From Schistocerca nitens (taxonomy: Eukaryota > Arthropoda > Insecta > Orthoptera > Acrididae): 64,000 nucleotides of DNA. Of the stretch, positions 10,731 through 21,998 are shown one piece after another. The position numbers and the translations under genes are program-made. The notes below the pieces were generated by a model, which was not told the origin of the DNA, made no database searches, and saw only the letters and a list, made by a program, of their open reading frames with translations. Every line of letters begins with the position of its first letter. Positions within the stretch are counted from its first letter, which is position 1. The stretch covers positions 172,504,178 through 172,568,177 of the forward strand of contig NC_064622.1 in assembly GCF_023898315.1 (NCBI RefSeq), in the 5' to 3' direction.

Positions 10731-11404
10731 TTGATCATATGGTGAGTATTACGTTTAGTGCCACACCGTAATAAGTTGTACATAATAATGAAAATATTGA
10801 TATGTGCTAGGACGTTTTTGCACAGGAATCGATGTACAGGACATTCCCCGTGATCAAGACAAGTCACGACTGCGTCGCAACTCAGGGTTTTGAAAACCTG
10901 ATTGACTGCTAAAGCCGACCTGTTTCCCTTAGAATGCAGTTACCTGGATTACTAATGATGTGCATTTCTCGAAAACTCGAGTTAATTCAAATATGACGCG
11001 GTTTAAAAACAGAAATTTTTTTGCAGCCAACTGCTATTCCAAATTTTATTCCAGTGGATACAGCTGCCTAAACACAAACGAAAACGATAAAATCCCACTC
11101 AGTTCATTTACAAGGTGACAAGGAAAATAAACGAATTTCGTTGAAACCGTCCAAAGCTTCCTCAGTACCTCTGTCACTGTCCCAAACATTATATCCACCA
11201 TTTCTCCAGAATAGACTGGTTCCTGGCACAATGCGTGAGTGTTAGAAAAGGTTACAGTAAATTACATAAAAAATAACTATCAGTGTGGTGTCTGGGATAA
11301 AGTAGTGTGGAGACATTTGATGGACCGTAGGTACGTGGAAAAACGTCTAATGGTGTTTGTCCGACTGTTTATTTGTTTTATTCGCACGAGAGGCCCAGAA
11401 TGTG
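10731..11404. other. No gene recognised
   Basis: Anonymous sequence leading to the 3' end of a minus-strand LINE. Confidence 0.5.
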
Positions 11405-12530
11405 ATAGTTGTTGGTATTCAGTCCTGAGACTGGTTTCATGCAGCTCTCCATGCTACTCTATCCTGTGCAAGCTTCATCATCTCCCAGTACCTACTGCAA
11501 CCTACATCCTTCTGAATCTGCTTGGAGTATTCATCCCTTGGTCTCCCTCTACGATTTTTATCCTCCACGCTGCCCTCCAGTACCAAATTGGTGATCCTTT
11601 GATGCCTCAGAACATATCCTACCAACCGATCCCTTCTTCTAGTCAAGTTGTGCCACAAACTTCTCTTCTCCCCAATCCTATTCAACACCTCCTCATTAGT
11701 TATGTGATCTACCCATCTAATCTTCAGCATTCTTCTGTAGCACCACATTTCGAAAGCTTCTATTCTCTTCTTGTCTAAACTATTTATCGTCCTTGTTTCA
11801 CTTCCTTACATGGCTATACTCCATACAAATACTTTCAGAAACGACTTCCTGACACTTAAGTCTGTACTCGACGTTAACAAATTTCTCTTCTTCAGAAACG
11901 CTTTCCTTCCCATTGCCAGAGTACATTTTATATCCTCTCTACTTCGACCATCATCAGTTGGTTTGCTCCCCAAATAGCAAAACTCCTTTATTACTTTAAG
12001 TGTCTCATTTCCTAATGTAATTCCCTCAGCATCACCCGACTTAATTCGACTAAATTCCATTATCCTCGTTTTGCTTTTGTTGACGTTCATGTTATATCGT
12101 CCTTTCAAGACACTATCCATTCCGTTCAACTGCTCTTCCAAGTCCTTTGCTGTCGCTGACAGAATTACAATGTCATCGGCGAACCTCAAAGTTTTTATTT
12201 CTTCTCCGTGGATTTTAATACCTACTCCGAATTTTTCTTTTGTTTCCTTCACTGCTTGCTCAATATACAGATTGAATAACATCGGGGAGAGGCTACAACC
12301 CTGTCTCACTCCCTTCCCAACCACTGCTTCCCTTTCATGCACCTCAACTCTTATAACTGCCATTTGGTTTCTATACAAATTGTAAATAGCCTTTCGCTCC
12401 CTATATTTTACCCCTGCCATCTTCAGAATTTGAAAGAGGGTATTCCAGTCAACACTGTCAAAAGCTTTCCCTAAGTCTACAAATACAAGAAACGTAGGTT
12501 TGCCTTTCCTTAATCTAGCTTCTAAGATGT
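11405..12530 (-). mobile_element. 5'-truncated RTE-type LINE (copy 1)
   Basis: Minus-strand non-LTR retrotransposon closely similar along its length to the longer copy at 38199-39926. Its 3' end ('agtctcaggactgaatacca') has the same terminal block as that copy but not the GTT-rich tail. At the other side similarity stops near 12530, a 5' truncation typical of target-primed reverse transcription. RTE assignment is from memory, based on the FADD block and the EMWCYRRML...RRGRPRDEY C-terminal block. Confidence 0.88.
11437..12520 (-). pseudogene. Reverse transcriptase fragment of RTE-type LINE
   Basis: Frames at 11806-12420 and 11437-11748 together cover RT motif B (GVRQGCSLSPMLFNLYIE), motif C (RFADDIVIL with the catalytic DD), the thumb region and the C-terminal MWCYRRMLKIRWVDH...RRGRPRDEYSKQIQ block. 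The piece with motif A and the endonuclease is missing through 5' truncation. A stop or frameshift separates the two frames near 11780. It encodes no working enzyme. Confidence 0.85.
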
Positions 12531-12637
12531 GATAATAAAGAGCATTAATAATTATCTGTGTGTAACATGGTTTAAATTGATTCTACACTGTTGCTCTTCG
12601 CATAATAAAGTTTAACAGGGACTACTAAAGTGTGGTG

Positions 12638-13963
12638 TACGAGGTGTGGCTAGAAAAAAACCGGACTAGTACTGGTGAAACAATAAAACGAATGCAATAA
12701 TGCTGAAAGTCGCGTGGCCTGTCACGTGACTCTCGCTCCGCCTACTGCTCGAGTTTCATCTGCCTCCTGCACTCAGTCTGCCCGTGGCGTCTGTTTTAAG
12801 TAGTTGACATTTTGTCTGTGCGTCGGAAAATGTTGAGTGTACAGAAAGAACAGCGTGTTAACATCAAATTTTGTTTCAAACTAGGAAAATCTGCAAGTGA
12901 AACGTTTGTAATGTTACAACAAGTGTACGGCGATGATTGTTTATCGCGAACACAAGTGTTTGAGTGGTTTAAACGATTTAAAGATGGCCGCGAAGACACC
13001 AGTGATGACACTCGCACTGGCAGACCATTGTCAGCAAAAACTGATGCAAACATTGAAAAAATCGGTAAACTTGTTCGACAAGATCGTCGTTTAACAATCA
13101 GAGCAGTGTCTGAGTTAACAGGAGTTGACAAGGAAAGTGTTAGGCAGATTCTTCATGAAAGTTTCAACATGAACAAAGTGTGTTCATAAATGGTTCCGAA
13201 GTGTCTCACAATTGAACGGAAGGAACGCCGAAGAATGATTTGTTCTGACAGCCTGGAAAACATTGAAAGTGATCCCACCTTCTTACAAAATGTTATTACT
13301 TGCGATGAATCGTGGTTTTTTACTTACGATCCCGAAACTAAACGCCAATCGATGCATTGGAAAACTCCTGGTTCTCCACGACAAAAAAAAAACACGAATG
13401 TCAAAATCGAAATTCAAGGCAATGATGATTGTTTTTTTTTGACATCAAAGGGATTGTGCACATTGATTGGGTACCAGAGGGACAAACAGTGAATCAGCAT
13501 TACTACATTAGCGTCCTGGCTACCCTACGTGAGCGAGTACGGAGAAAACGGAACGATTTGTGGAGAAAAAAGTCATGGATCCTTCACCAAGACAATGCCC
13601 CAGCTCACAATGCGTTGTCAGTGAAGACGTTTTTGGCAAAACACAACATTCCCATCTTAGATCATCCACCCTACTCACCTGATTTGGCCCCCTGTGACTT
13701 TTTTCTTTTCCCTAAAGTCAAGTCAGCTTTGAAAGGGACTAGATTTGAGACTGTTGAAGCAGTAAAAGAAAAAGCGACGGAAGTAATGTATGGACTTACC
13801 GAAAATGATCTGCAGCATTGCTATGAACAGTGGAAAATTCGTATGGAGCGGTGTAGAGACCGAGGAGGAGAGTACATTGAAGGAGATAACATGAAATTGT
13901 AAATAATTGTAAATAAATGTTTTTTCCAGCATCAGTCCGGTTTTTTTCTAGCCGCACCTCGTA
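12638..13963 (+). mobile_element. Mariner element (DD34D), full length
   Basis: The inverted ends 'cgaggtgtggctagaaaaaa' and 'ttttttctagccgcacctcg' are bounded by TA. The element is 1.3 kb, as expected for mariner. The single plus-strand transposase spans nearly the whole interior but carries one nonsense change and one frameshift. Confidence 0.95.
12830..13902 (+). pseudogene. Mariner transposase, lightly damaged
   Basis: The ATG at 12830 (MLSVQKEQRVNIKFCF) starts the paired-like helix-turn-helix domain (FEWFKRFKDGRED...TGRPLSAK). A TAA at 13187-13189 follows MNKVC. The frame resumes at once (MVPKCLTIERKERRR) and carries the first catalytic D in TCDESWFFTYD. A length change in the A-rich stretch near 13383-13392 moves the rest to another frame: HQDNAPAHN holds the second D and YSPDLAPCDFFLF the third. 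Exactly 34 residues lie between the last two, the DD34D mariner signature. The protein ends with GGEYIEGDNMKL. Two lesions stand between this copy and an open frame. Confidence 0.93.
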
Positions 13964-14922
13964 TTCGGTGTATCCGGTGCGCTACGTTTAAAAAAGCGAG
14001 TACGTCATTTAGAAAGCGCACTTATACACAAGAGCGCCCATACCATAGTCTTCAGGGCAGAGAGTTGGCTAACCCGGGGGGTGGGGGAAGTATTTTTAAT
14101 ATTTTGGAAATTGAATTGTAAGCATCCAGGAAAAAGTTTCAATTCCGACCCTGTTAAAAAAACTGAGCCTTTTAAATTATTTTCTTGAACATCTGATTAC
14201 ACAATATTTTCCGTTTTTCTGAGAGCTAGGGAGACGGGGAGGCGTGCCCCCGCTTGCCCTTAGTTATGGACACCTTTGATACAAGCAGCGTTCTGGAAGA
14301 AGAAAGATGTGTGTGTGGTTAAAATGTGAAGTTAAATGCGATTCGTAATCATTATTGGCTAGCTCATTAGTTCAAATAAAAGTTGAGTGAGTTATTTTTA
14401 CCAATGGAACTGGTGTCTGTGCCATCCCAACTAATCATTATACCATATCTACGTACTACATAGATTTAATTTCTTGAAACCACCAAATTACAGAAATTAT
14501 CATTCTACCGTCATATATAATCTTAACAGAAAATTTTATGATATTCGAAAAAGAGGAGTTGCCAGTTTGGATACAGGAGAATCATTGGAACGAGTTATTG
14601 CAACGATCCTCAGAATTCACGTGGTAGGAGCAGATTACTTTCATATGACTTTGACAAGAGAAAACAGTAAAAGCAAGCCATAAAAGAAGAGAGTCAGATA
14701 TGCTTTCAGAAAGTAACACGCATTAATATTTTCAATCAATGCGCGCATTGGTCTCCCTAGCATATTTAACGGAACAAATCATCCTTCAACAATTCTCGCA
14801 GGCGAAATGATTAAATAATTGATATATTAGGTGGTTAACAAAACACTACCGTCAGTTCTATTGCGATCACATAGCGAAGAGAATACAGATTGATTGTACG
14901 CCTGTAAGTGGTGGCGTATCAT
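13964..14922. other. No gene recognised
   Basis: Anonymous sequence between the mariner and the hAT element. Short open stretches only. Confidence 0.5.
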
Positions 14923-14959
14923 TGACTGAGTAGTGATGGGCTAAACTGCGATTTTCCGA

Positions 14960-15163
14960 TATCAGTGATTTCTGTGAATGCTACTTTTTAGTATCTGTTA
15001 TTCTTAACTGTGATATGTCGCAGTTAGGAGACGCAGGTAAGGAACATAGGTCGTGTATCCCTCCGCCACTGCTATTTCTGTGATTTCTGCTACTTCCGCG
15101 ACTTCTGTGATTTCTGCTACTTCTGCGACTTCTGCTACTTCTGTGACTCCTGCGACTCACCAC
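14960..15163. repeat. Left subterminal repeat cluster of the hAT element
   Basis: Imperfect tandem repeats of 'ctgctacttctgcgactt' and 'tgatttctgctacttc'. They are densest at 15075-15160 and appear in related form near the other end. Subterminal repeats of this kind serve as transposase-binding sites in characterised hAT elements; that role is inferred here. Confidence 0.75.
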
Positions 15164-15376
15164 CGTATGAAAAAGTTACATCTGTCCACACAGAAAATTG
15201 CATCTCAACAAACCTGTCATTAGTATGTTTTACGTTTGTTCTTCCGTTGGCTTTAATTTTGTATTAAAGAAACAACCGTGAAAATATTAATAGTGTAATT
15301 AATATGTAAGTAGCCATACAGTAGCTTAATAGTTCGTGTTTATAAAATGAATTCTAACATATTGTTATGTTCACAG

Positions 15377-15775
15377 GTACGCGAACTACATTTCAGTCAC
15401 TCAGTAAAGTGATAACTCAAAATATCATTGTCAACAGATCTGGAGAAATTGCCACTGCGTCTTTAGACTGTTTTCGTCAGACGAGAGGTTAGTTTCTAAG
15501 TGTTTCGATGGACTTAATTACTTCAGTGAGATCGTTCTTGCAAATGTGAAATATACCCCATTGAGTGGCTTTCGTTAGAGCAAATTTTAGCAATCTACTC
15601 TGTCAATTATATTGCTTGTAATTAGTGACAGCAAAAATTGTTTAATAATCCTTGTGGTTTTGCAGACACAGTTCTGACTCTGATTACTGGTTGCTGTACG
15701 TATCTATCCACATCAAGGCTGTTGAGAGAGACTCGTGAAGATTCAAGACAGCTCTTAGAAGATTTTGCAGTTTAA
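15377..15775 (+). other. Two exon-like segments with a shared open frame inside the hAT element
   Basis: Segment 1 (15377-15487, 111 bp) follows an acceptor-like 'gttcacag' and ends at 'gagag|gttagt', a good donor. Only one of its three frames is open (FQSLSKVITQNIIVNRSG, EIATASLDCFRQTR). Segment 2 (15666-15775) follows a pyrimidine-rich 'ccttgtggttttgcag' acceptor. Joined in matching phase it reads DTVLTLITGCCTYLSTSRLL then RETREDSRQLLEDFAV and stops at TAA (15773-15775). AATAAA-type signals lie at 15858 and 15869. The 178-bp interval looks like an intron. I do not recognise the protein. It could be the last two exons of a captured host gene, the tail of the element's own gene, or chance. 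Confidence 0.45.
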
Positions 15776-15857
15776 AAGTGACATAATTGTGAAATAAGTG
15801 TGCAGATGAGTGATTAAACTGTGTTTTATTGAAGTTGTTGTGCGATTTTAAAGGAAT

Positions 15858-15874
15858 AATAAATGTTAAATAAA
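15858..15874 (+). terminator. Poly(A) signals after the exon-like segments
   Basis: Two AATAAA hexamers lie about 85-95 bp after the candidate stop codon, followed by a GT-rich stretch (gtgagtg). That is the arrangement of a metazoan cleavage and polyadenylation site. Confidence 0.4.
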
Positions 15875-16864
15875 GTGAGTGAATAATGAAAATCTCATTT
15901 TCCACATGTTTAAGCCGTTCTATACCCGTAATTTTCCGCCACTTATTTACTGGTAAACACTAGTTGGAGAGTGACAATCCCCCCCCCCCTCCCTTTCTCC
16001 ACAATCTTGGTGTGACACTGACCTGTAACATATCCCAAAGTCTACAATATGCATTTTGATGCTGTTGATATGAAAGTGGGAAGTACAGATCTTCCATTTA
16101 AATCAGGAATAGCTTAAGTGCATTACTTGAAAGTAACACAGGAAAAGCTTACTTATGTAGGTGGTAGTAGTGTCGGCAAAAAGTTCTTGTGTGTGAAGTT
16201 GCCATGTAGAACACCAGGTGTAAAGCTTTTATCCCGAGTCTTGAACTGTGTCGGAACAAAAGTGAGGCATTCATATGACCCAATAATACTGTTTTCATTC
16301 ACTACACTTATACAGATGTCTGAGTTCCTCTGTGTTAACATTGCAAAGTCCTGTAGGCATGTGGAGTATTAAGCAAAACTGTCATTTTGGAAGCAGAATC
16401 AAACACATTTGTTACGTTACTTGATATTTTCAGGAGAAAAAGGCAATGTTGCTTCTTATTAATATAATACTTTCAGAGTCACAGCTGTGTTTGACCAACC
16501 ATAACTGATGCTGAATGTGCATGTCGTCATATAATGTGAAGGGCTTATTTCAATAGTGGTACTAGTCCATTACCTCCACTTTTCTGTCTATAATGCTTCT
16601 GAAATTAATGATCCAAACAAACATAAATAAAGGTTCATCTCTAGCAAGAAGCCATATGCTTGAATATTTCTGGTATCTCAATTGCAGATTTTTCAGCGCT
16701 CATTTTACTTTACGACTCTGTATCTCAAAATGGACAAAAATGGACTTATACCACTAATAAAATAAGTCCTTCATATGCACACACAGCACACCGATCTCGT
16801 GCGGCACAAGGCTCTCATAACGAAGTACGTACGTCGGTCAACAGATGGCACTAGGAAAAGAATG

Positions 16865-17215
16865 TTAACTGCGCTTTTTAGTTGCTACTTGCGACTCTTA
16901 GTTGAGACTTGTCACGGAAATCGCAGTTGGACTCAATAGTGTATCGCAGAGATGGACGTAGTATGAACTTTGACCCACAGATGGCACTGTTAACCGCGCT
17001 TTCTAGTTGCTACTTGCGACTGAGTTGCGACTTGTCACTGAAATCGCAGAAAGCAGTGCTAAATTCGACCAATAGATGCCTCACGTCTTTGAATGTGATA
17101 TACTACTTGCGACTGCTAACTGTGACTGAAATCGCAGTTAGATTATGTAAAGTTGCTACTGTGATATCTGTGACTTCTCAGTCACTGTGATTTCTAACAT
17201 ACGCGATTTCCTGCC
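16865..17215. repeat. Right subterminal repeat cluster of the hAT element
   Basis: Several copies of 'agttgctacttgcgact' and '(a)aaatcgcag' occur here, many in inverted orientation relative to the left cluster. They run up to the right terminus. Confidence 0.75.
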
Positions 17216-17231
17216 CACCACTATGACTGAG

Positions 17232-18167
17232 TGTTTGGAGCTTACTGCAAATTGATTTGTTACTTTTAAATATAACAACTGTATTAGCCAAGGGTGTACG
17301 AAATTATAATTTCTTGTTGGTGGAATAACAGCGATTACATTTTAGTAGCCCGCAGTAAACTCGTTGGCGACTGGAAACATAACAATTAACCTAGCAAAAG
17401 CTGTACAAAATTATGAGAAGTTCTAATATAGTGAAGTTGTGTCTTGGACTGGTCACGAAGACCCATTACCCTGTACCTAGAACATAGAAGTTAATGAATT
17501 GCTTCTTACTGTTGCAAGTGCAAGTCCATTTACAGCACGGAGGAGCGGAATGTAATGAGCATGTAGGCTCAAGAACGACTCCATACAGGAAAATAACGAG
17601 AGATATTCGGCATGATTTCATTGTAAGGCTTCAGAAACCTTTACACCAAAACCATCAGTTTTGAGATAAGAGAAAAAGTCCTTGCAACTTGTTGCATGAA
17701 AGTCCCACTCAGAACGACCAGCAACATGTCGCGCGGTTCCAGACTGAAGCGCCTAGAACCGCTCGACCACATCGGCCGGCGATTTCACTGTCATCCATCA
17801 TCATCTATACAGTCCTAACTCGGTCCCTTCCGGTTGGTCTGTTTCCAAAACTTAACGAACACCTCCGATGCCTTCGCTTTGATAGTCATGAAGCGGTATA
17901 AGCAGAGGTGACGTAGCAACTCCGTCAACAGTCAGACATCTTACAGTGATAATATCAACAAACTGATCTCTCTCTGGAAGAAATGTGTTCGTCGCCATGG
18001 AAACTATATTGAGAAATAAATATGCAGACATGAAAAATAAAGGTGTAGCATCTTAATAAGTCTGTTTCATTTAATAACCTTTAACGTTAATCACATATAA
18101 AATCACATATTCAGCACGCCTTCGTACTTAGGAAAATCATAAACTTCTAGGAAACTATTTCAGTTAC
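17232..18167. other. Mostly anonymous; short SINE fragment at 17731-17780
   Basis: No gene seen. A 50-bp piece of a family A SINE head on the minus strand (gactgaagcgcctagaaccg then ccggc) lies at 17731-17780 with no body or TSD. Confidence 0.6.
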
Positions 18168-19634
18168 TACACACATTAAAAAAGAGTTTTGTATAAACCC
18201 AGTTCCCAGAACTCCTGAAGATAGACGTTGACTGCGTATATTGTATCACAGCCACAGTCTCTTTGACTGTTCAGAGATCTCACTAAACACGCCCAAAGAC
18301 GTAAACAACCATGCATGAGCAACGCCTATTAGACGGAGGGAGTCCAACAGCCGATCGGTTTCAGTCATCCCACCAGGAAGGAGAAACTCGGCTGGTGTTG
18401 TCTGAAGTTCAACGATGCCTAGACGTTCAATAGCGCGGTTCGATCAGGTCCGCATTGTTACTTTGTGCCAGGAACGGATCTCCCCAAGGGAAGTGTCCAG
18501 GCGTCTCGGAGTGAAACATAGCGATGTGGTTCGGACATGGAGGAGACACAGAGAGACAGGAAATGTCGATGACATGCCTCGCTCAGGCCATCCAAGGGCT
18601 ACTGCTGCAGTGGAAGACTGCTACCTACTGACTATGGCTGGGAGCAACCCTGACAGAAACGCCGCCATGTCAAATAATACATTTCGTGCAGCCAGAGGAC
18701 ATCGTGTTACGACTCAAACTGTGCGCAATAGGCTACATGATGCACAACTTCACTCCCGACGTCCATGGCGAGGTCCATCTTTGCAAGCAGAATACCATGC
18801 AGAGTGGTACAGATGGGCCCAAAAACATGCCGAATGGACCGGTCAGGAGTGGCATCACGTTCTCTTCACCGATGAGTGTGGCATATGCCTTCAACGAGAC
18901 TATCGTCGGAGACTTGTTTGGAGGCAACCAGGTTAGGCTGAACGGCTTGGACATATTGTCCAGCGAGTGCAGCAAGGTGGAGGATGCCTGCTGTTTTGGG
19001 GTGGCATTATATGGGGCCGACGTACGCCGCTGGTGGTCATGGATGAGCCGTAACGGCTGTACGATACGTGAATGCCATCCTCCGATTGGTAGTGCAACCA
19101 TATCGGCAGCATATTGGCGAGGCACTCGTTTTCATGGATGACAATTCGCGGCCCCATCGTGTACATCTTGTGAATGACTTCCTTCAGGATAACCACATCA
19201 CTCGAATAGAGTGACCAGCATGTTCTCCAGACATGATGCCTATCTAACATGCCTGGGATAGATTGTAAAGGGCTGTTTATGGACGACGTGCCCCAGCCAC
19301 CTCTCTGAGGGACTTACGCGTAATCATCGCTGAGGGGTGCGACAATCTGGACCAACAGTGCCTTGATGAACTTGTGGATAGTACGCCACGACGAATACAG
19401 GCATTCATCAATGCATGAAGACGTGCTATTGGGTATTAGAGGTACCAGTGTATACAGCAATCTGGACCACCACCCCTGAAGGTCTCGCTGCCTGGTGGTA
19501 CAGCATGTAGTGTGTGGTTTTCATGAGAAATAAAAAAGGCGGAAATGATGTTAAGTTGATCTCTATTCCAATTTTCTGTACAGGTCCTGAACTCTTGGAA
19601 CCGAGGTGATGGAAAATATTTTTTGATGTGTGTA
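18168..19634 (+). mobile_element. Tc1-like element with long inverted ends
   Basis: The left end is 'tacacacattaaaaaag' and the right end 'ttttttgatgtgtgta'. The inverted similarity extends inward through 'ccagttcccagaactcc' and its complement near 'gaactcttggaaccgagg', about 60 bp in all. TA bounds both ends. The 1.47-kb interior holds one plus-strand transposase with an intact first half and a decayed second half. Confidence 0.85.
18415..19420 (+). pseudogene. Tc1-family transposase, C-terminal half decayed
   Basis: The ATG at 18415 gives 173 residues: the helix-turn-helix (FDQVRIVTLCQERISPREV), a linker with GHPRATAAVED, a second helix-turn-helix (RGHRVTTQTVRNRLHDAQL) and the core start with the first catalytic D (HHVLFTDECGICL). 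A TAG ends the frame at 18936. Further on, a readable piece (GHIVQRVQQGGGCLLFWGG) continues the family pattern out of frame. The second D and the last acidic residue are not cleanly recognisable. Confidence 0.85.
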
Positions 19635-20188
19635 TATGCGCACCGTAAATCGGTACTTCATCCAAAGGAAGGGGGTAATGTGAAGATGGATGGGAAGTGA
19701 AGTGCTCTACCGTTACGTCGGGCGTAGGCTACCGAATGATCTCACAGGTGAGGCATTTACGTGAAAGTAACACTGGAACACGGAGATAACGGCCAGTTTA
19801 ATGAGGGTTAGCTTACACTGTGTTGCTACAAACTGCACCAGTATCTGTATCCACTTCTACATCTATACTTGGAAAGCCTCATAACGGTGTGTGAGTAAGG
19901 GTACTTTCTGAATCACTGTCATTTTCCCCTTTGCCTTTTCTAATAGTGAACGATTCGTTGGAAGAACGATTGCTGGTAATCCTCTGTATAAGCTCGAATG
20001 ACACTAATTTTACTTTCACGATCTATTCGCGAGATATAATGGGTGGTTATAATGAAACTTTTCCTATTTCACACGTTATAACACGAGAACGAATTACCAT
20101 ACGAGGTACGAACTTTGTAACATTAATGTCAAGGACGTGGGGAAGAGAAATAATGCAGAATCAATTCAATTGAAACAACTTTTAATGT

Positions 20189-20939
20189 AATGATAATTAA
20201 ATAGACACCCTAGCTGCAAACAGGCGTTGATACACTTCATTGGGGACATGTTGAAAATGTGTGCCCCGACCGGGACTCGAACCCGGGATCTCCTTCTACA
20301 TGGCAGACGCTCTATCCATCTGAGCCACCGCGGGCACAGAGGATAGTGCGTCTGCAGGGACTCATCCCTTGCACGCTCCCCGTGAGATCCACATTCCCAA
20401 CATGTCCACAACACTACATTCGTACTGCGCCTAATAGATGTTTGCCCATCATACTCATTACTCGTGGCAGATTAATCTACCAAGTCCCGTACGAGTTCGG
20501 GCATAGCGTGTGCGTTCGCACAAGAAGGTCAAAGGCCGGGAACCCATATTTTTAACTATATATGACGGTAGTATCTGTTCCCGAAAGAACAGTTACCATC
20601 GATGACCATGCAGCTTTGCTCGAAATGAAATGATAATTAAATATACACCCTAGCTGCAAGCAGGCGTTGATACACTTCATTGGGGACATGTTGAAAATGT
20701 GTGCCCCGACCTCTGTGCCCGCGGTGGCTCAGATGGATAGAGAGTCTGCCATGTAGAAGGAGATCCCGGGTTCGAGTCCCGGTCGGGGCACACATTTTCA
20801 ACATATCCCCAATGCAGTGTATCAACGCCTGCTTGCAGCTAGGGTGTCTATTTAATTATCATTTCATTTCGAGCAAAGCTGCGTGGTCATCGACGGTAAC
20901 TGTTCTTTCGAGAACAGATACTACCGTCATATATAGTTA
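20189..20939. repeat. Palindromic tRNA-SINE composite (family D)
   Basis: A 160-bp left arm (20552-20710) and right arm (20782-20939) are near-perfect inverted complements. They contain 'ttaactatatatgacggtag', 'ctagctgcaagcaggcg' and 'acattttcaaca'. The 70-bp centre is an Arg-tRNA-like sequence (ggctcagatggatagag, cccgggttcgagtcccgg). Upstream, 20189-20550 adds another copy of the tRNA-like unit in minus orientation plus the rest of a longer monomer. The whole 751-bp block is flanked by the 12-bp direct repeat aacttttaatgt at 20177-20188 and 20940-20951, implying a single insertion event. Confidence 0.85.
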
Positions 20940-20996
20940 AACTTTTAATGTGCTGCTATGGTACATTATATCATTACATACCGATACCATTACTGC

Positions 20997-21998
20997 TACA
21001 TAATGGGCTCAATATGGCGCCTATCAGCGTCCAGAGGAGTGTGAAGCTCAGGATTTCATTCTGCACAGCAGACCGAAGCATGTTCGTAAGTATGCTGGCT
21101 ACCTCTCTTGATAGGCTGCGCTTCAGATCACCACATGTGGGAATGTTCCCCTGGTAAGCCCCACAACCAGAAATCACAGGGAGTGTGATCAGGTGATTGT
21201 GTCGGCCAAGCATTTGGAAACGATCAGCTGATAATCCGATCGTTTCCAAATGTGTTTCGGACAAGCAGGTGAACTTTACGAGTGATGGAAACTATTGAGC
21301 TCAATGCGTCTGTCTGCTGTACAGCGTGTATGACATGCTGGCTAACCATATTGCTGTAAGGCTGGAAAATTACACCTGTTCAAAAAAGAATGGGCCAATG
21401 ATGACCGCAACCGTGAAGCCACACCATACGGTGATACATTCACCATACAGAGGAACATCATGCACAGTGAGTGGAGGTGAAGATCCCCCCACTCGGTAAT
21501 TCTCTGCGTTCACCTCACCCGTCAGAGAAGAATGAGCTTCGTCTGTCCGTAGGATGGTCCAGGGCCAGCCCTCGTCAACTTAAACATCGTTGTGCGTTCT
21601 GTGGTGCAAGCTGGTGTGCGATATGGATACTGTACGGATGCCATCTGAGAATCGTTCGAAACACCTTCTGCAGAGTGGACCACGGGATGTTTAACTGTCG
21701 TGACGCAGCACGCGCACTGCTTGGCCATTGGGAATTGCGGCAGCCTTGTCTGTCGTAGCAACAGCTATTTCGTCGACCACCTGTCGTGCAAGCGGTCGTC
21801 GGCCTCTTCCCGGAGCGACGCCCAGTTCTCCAGTCGATTCGAATCTTCTGAAATCATGCTCCGCACAGCAGGTGGAGAAGGAGGACCCTTCCGTAATTAT
21901 TTGAGCCAGCGATATTCCCGAAGTTGAACTGCAGCATTACTGTTGTTTTGATAATAGAGCTTCACCACTAATGCCCTGCTCCTTTTGTCCAAGCTCAT
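20997..21998 (-). pseudogene. Tc1/mariner-superfamily transposase, broken
   Basis: The ATG at 21998 opens MSLDKRSRALVVKLYYQNN, followed soon by a stop. Later pieces in shifted frames read RRFESTGELGVAPGRGRRP, NIPWSTLQKVFRTILRW and HQLAPQNAQR. Next comes the core start, with its first catalytic D in ILRTDEAHSSLTGEVNAENY, and VWCGFTVAVIIGPFFFE. The C-terminus returns as GNIPTCGDLKRSLSREV and ends RRHIEPIM at the stop 20997-20999. The second and third catalytic residues are not readable, so the exact clade (maT-like or related) is open. Confidence 0.8.

Larger units (their letters stand above)
14931..17223 (+). mobile_element. hAT-type element without recognisable transposase, carrying gene-like exons
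   Basis: The termini are 'tagtgatgggc' on the left and the complement of 'tagtggtgggc' on the right, matching the hAT terminal pattern (tagNgNtgggc). They are flanked by a perfect 8-bp TSD, tgactgag, at 14923-14930 and 17224-17231; 8 bp is the hAT value. Both subterminal regions are dense in variants of 'gctacttctgcgact' and 'gaaatcgcag', likely transposase-binding repeats. No hAT dimerisation motif or BED finger is seen, so it is probably mobilised in trans. The interior holds two exon-like segments with splice signals and a poly(A) signal. Strand is set by those exons. Confidence 0.85.
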
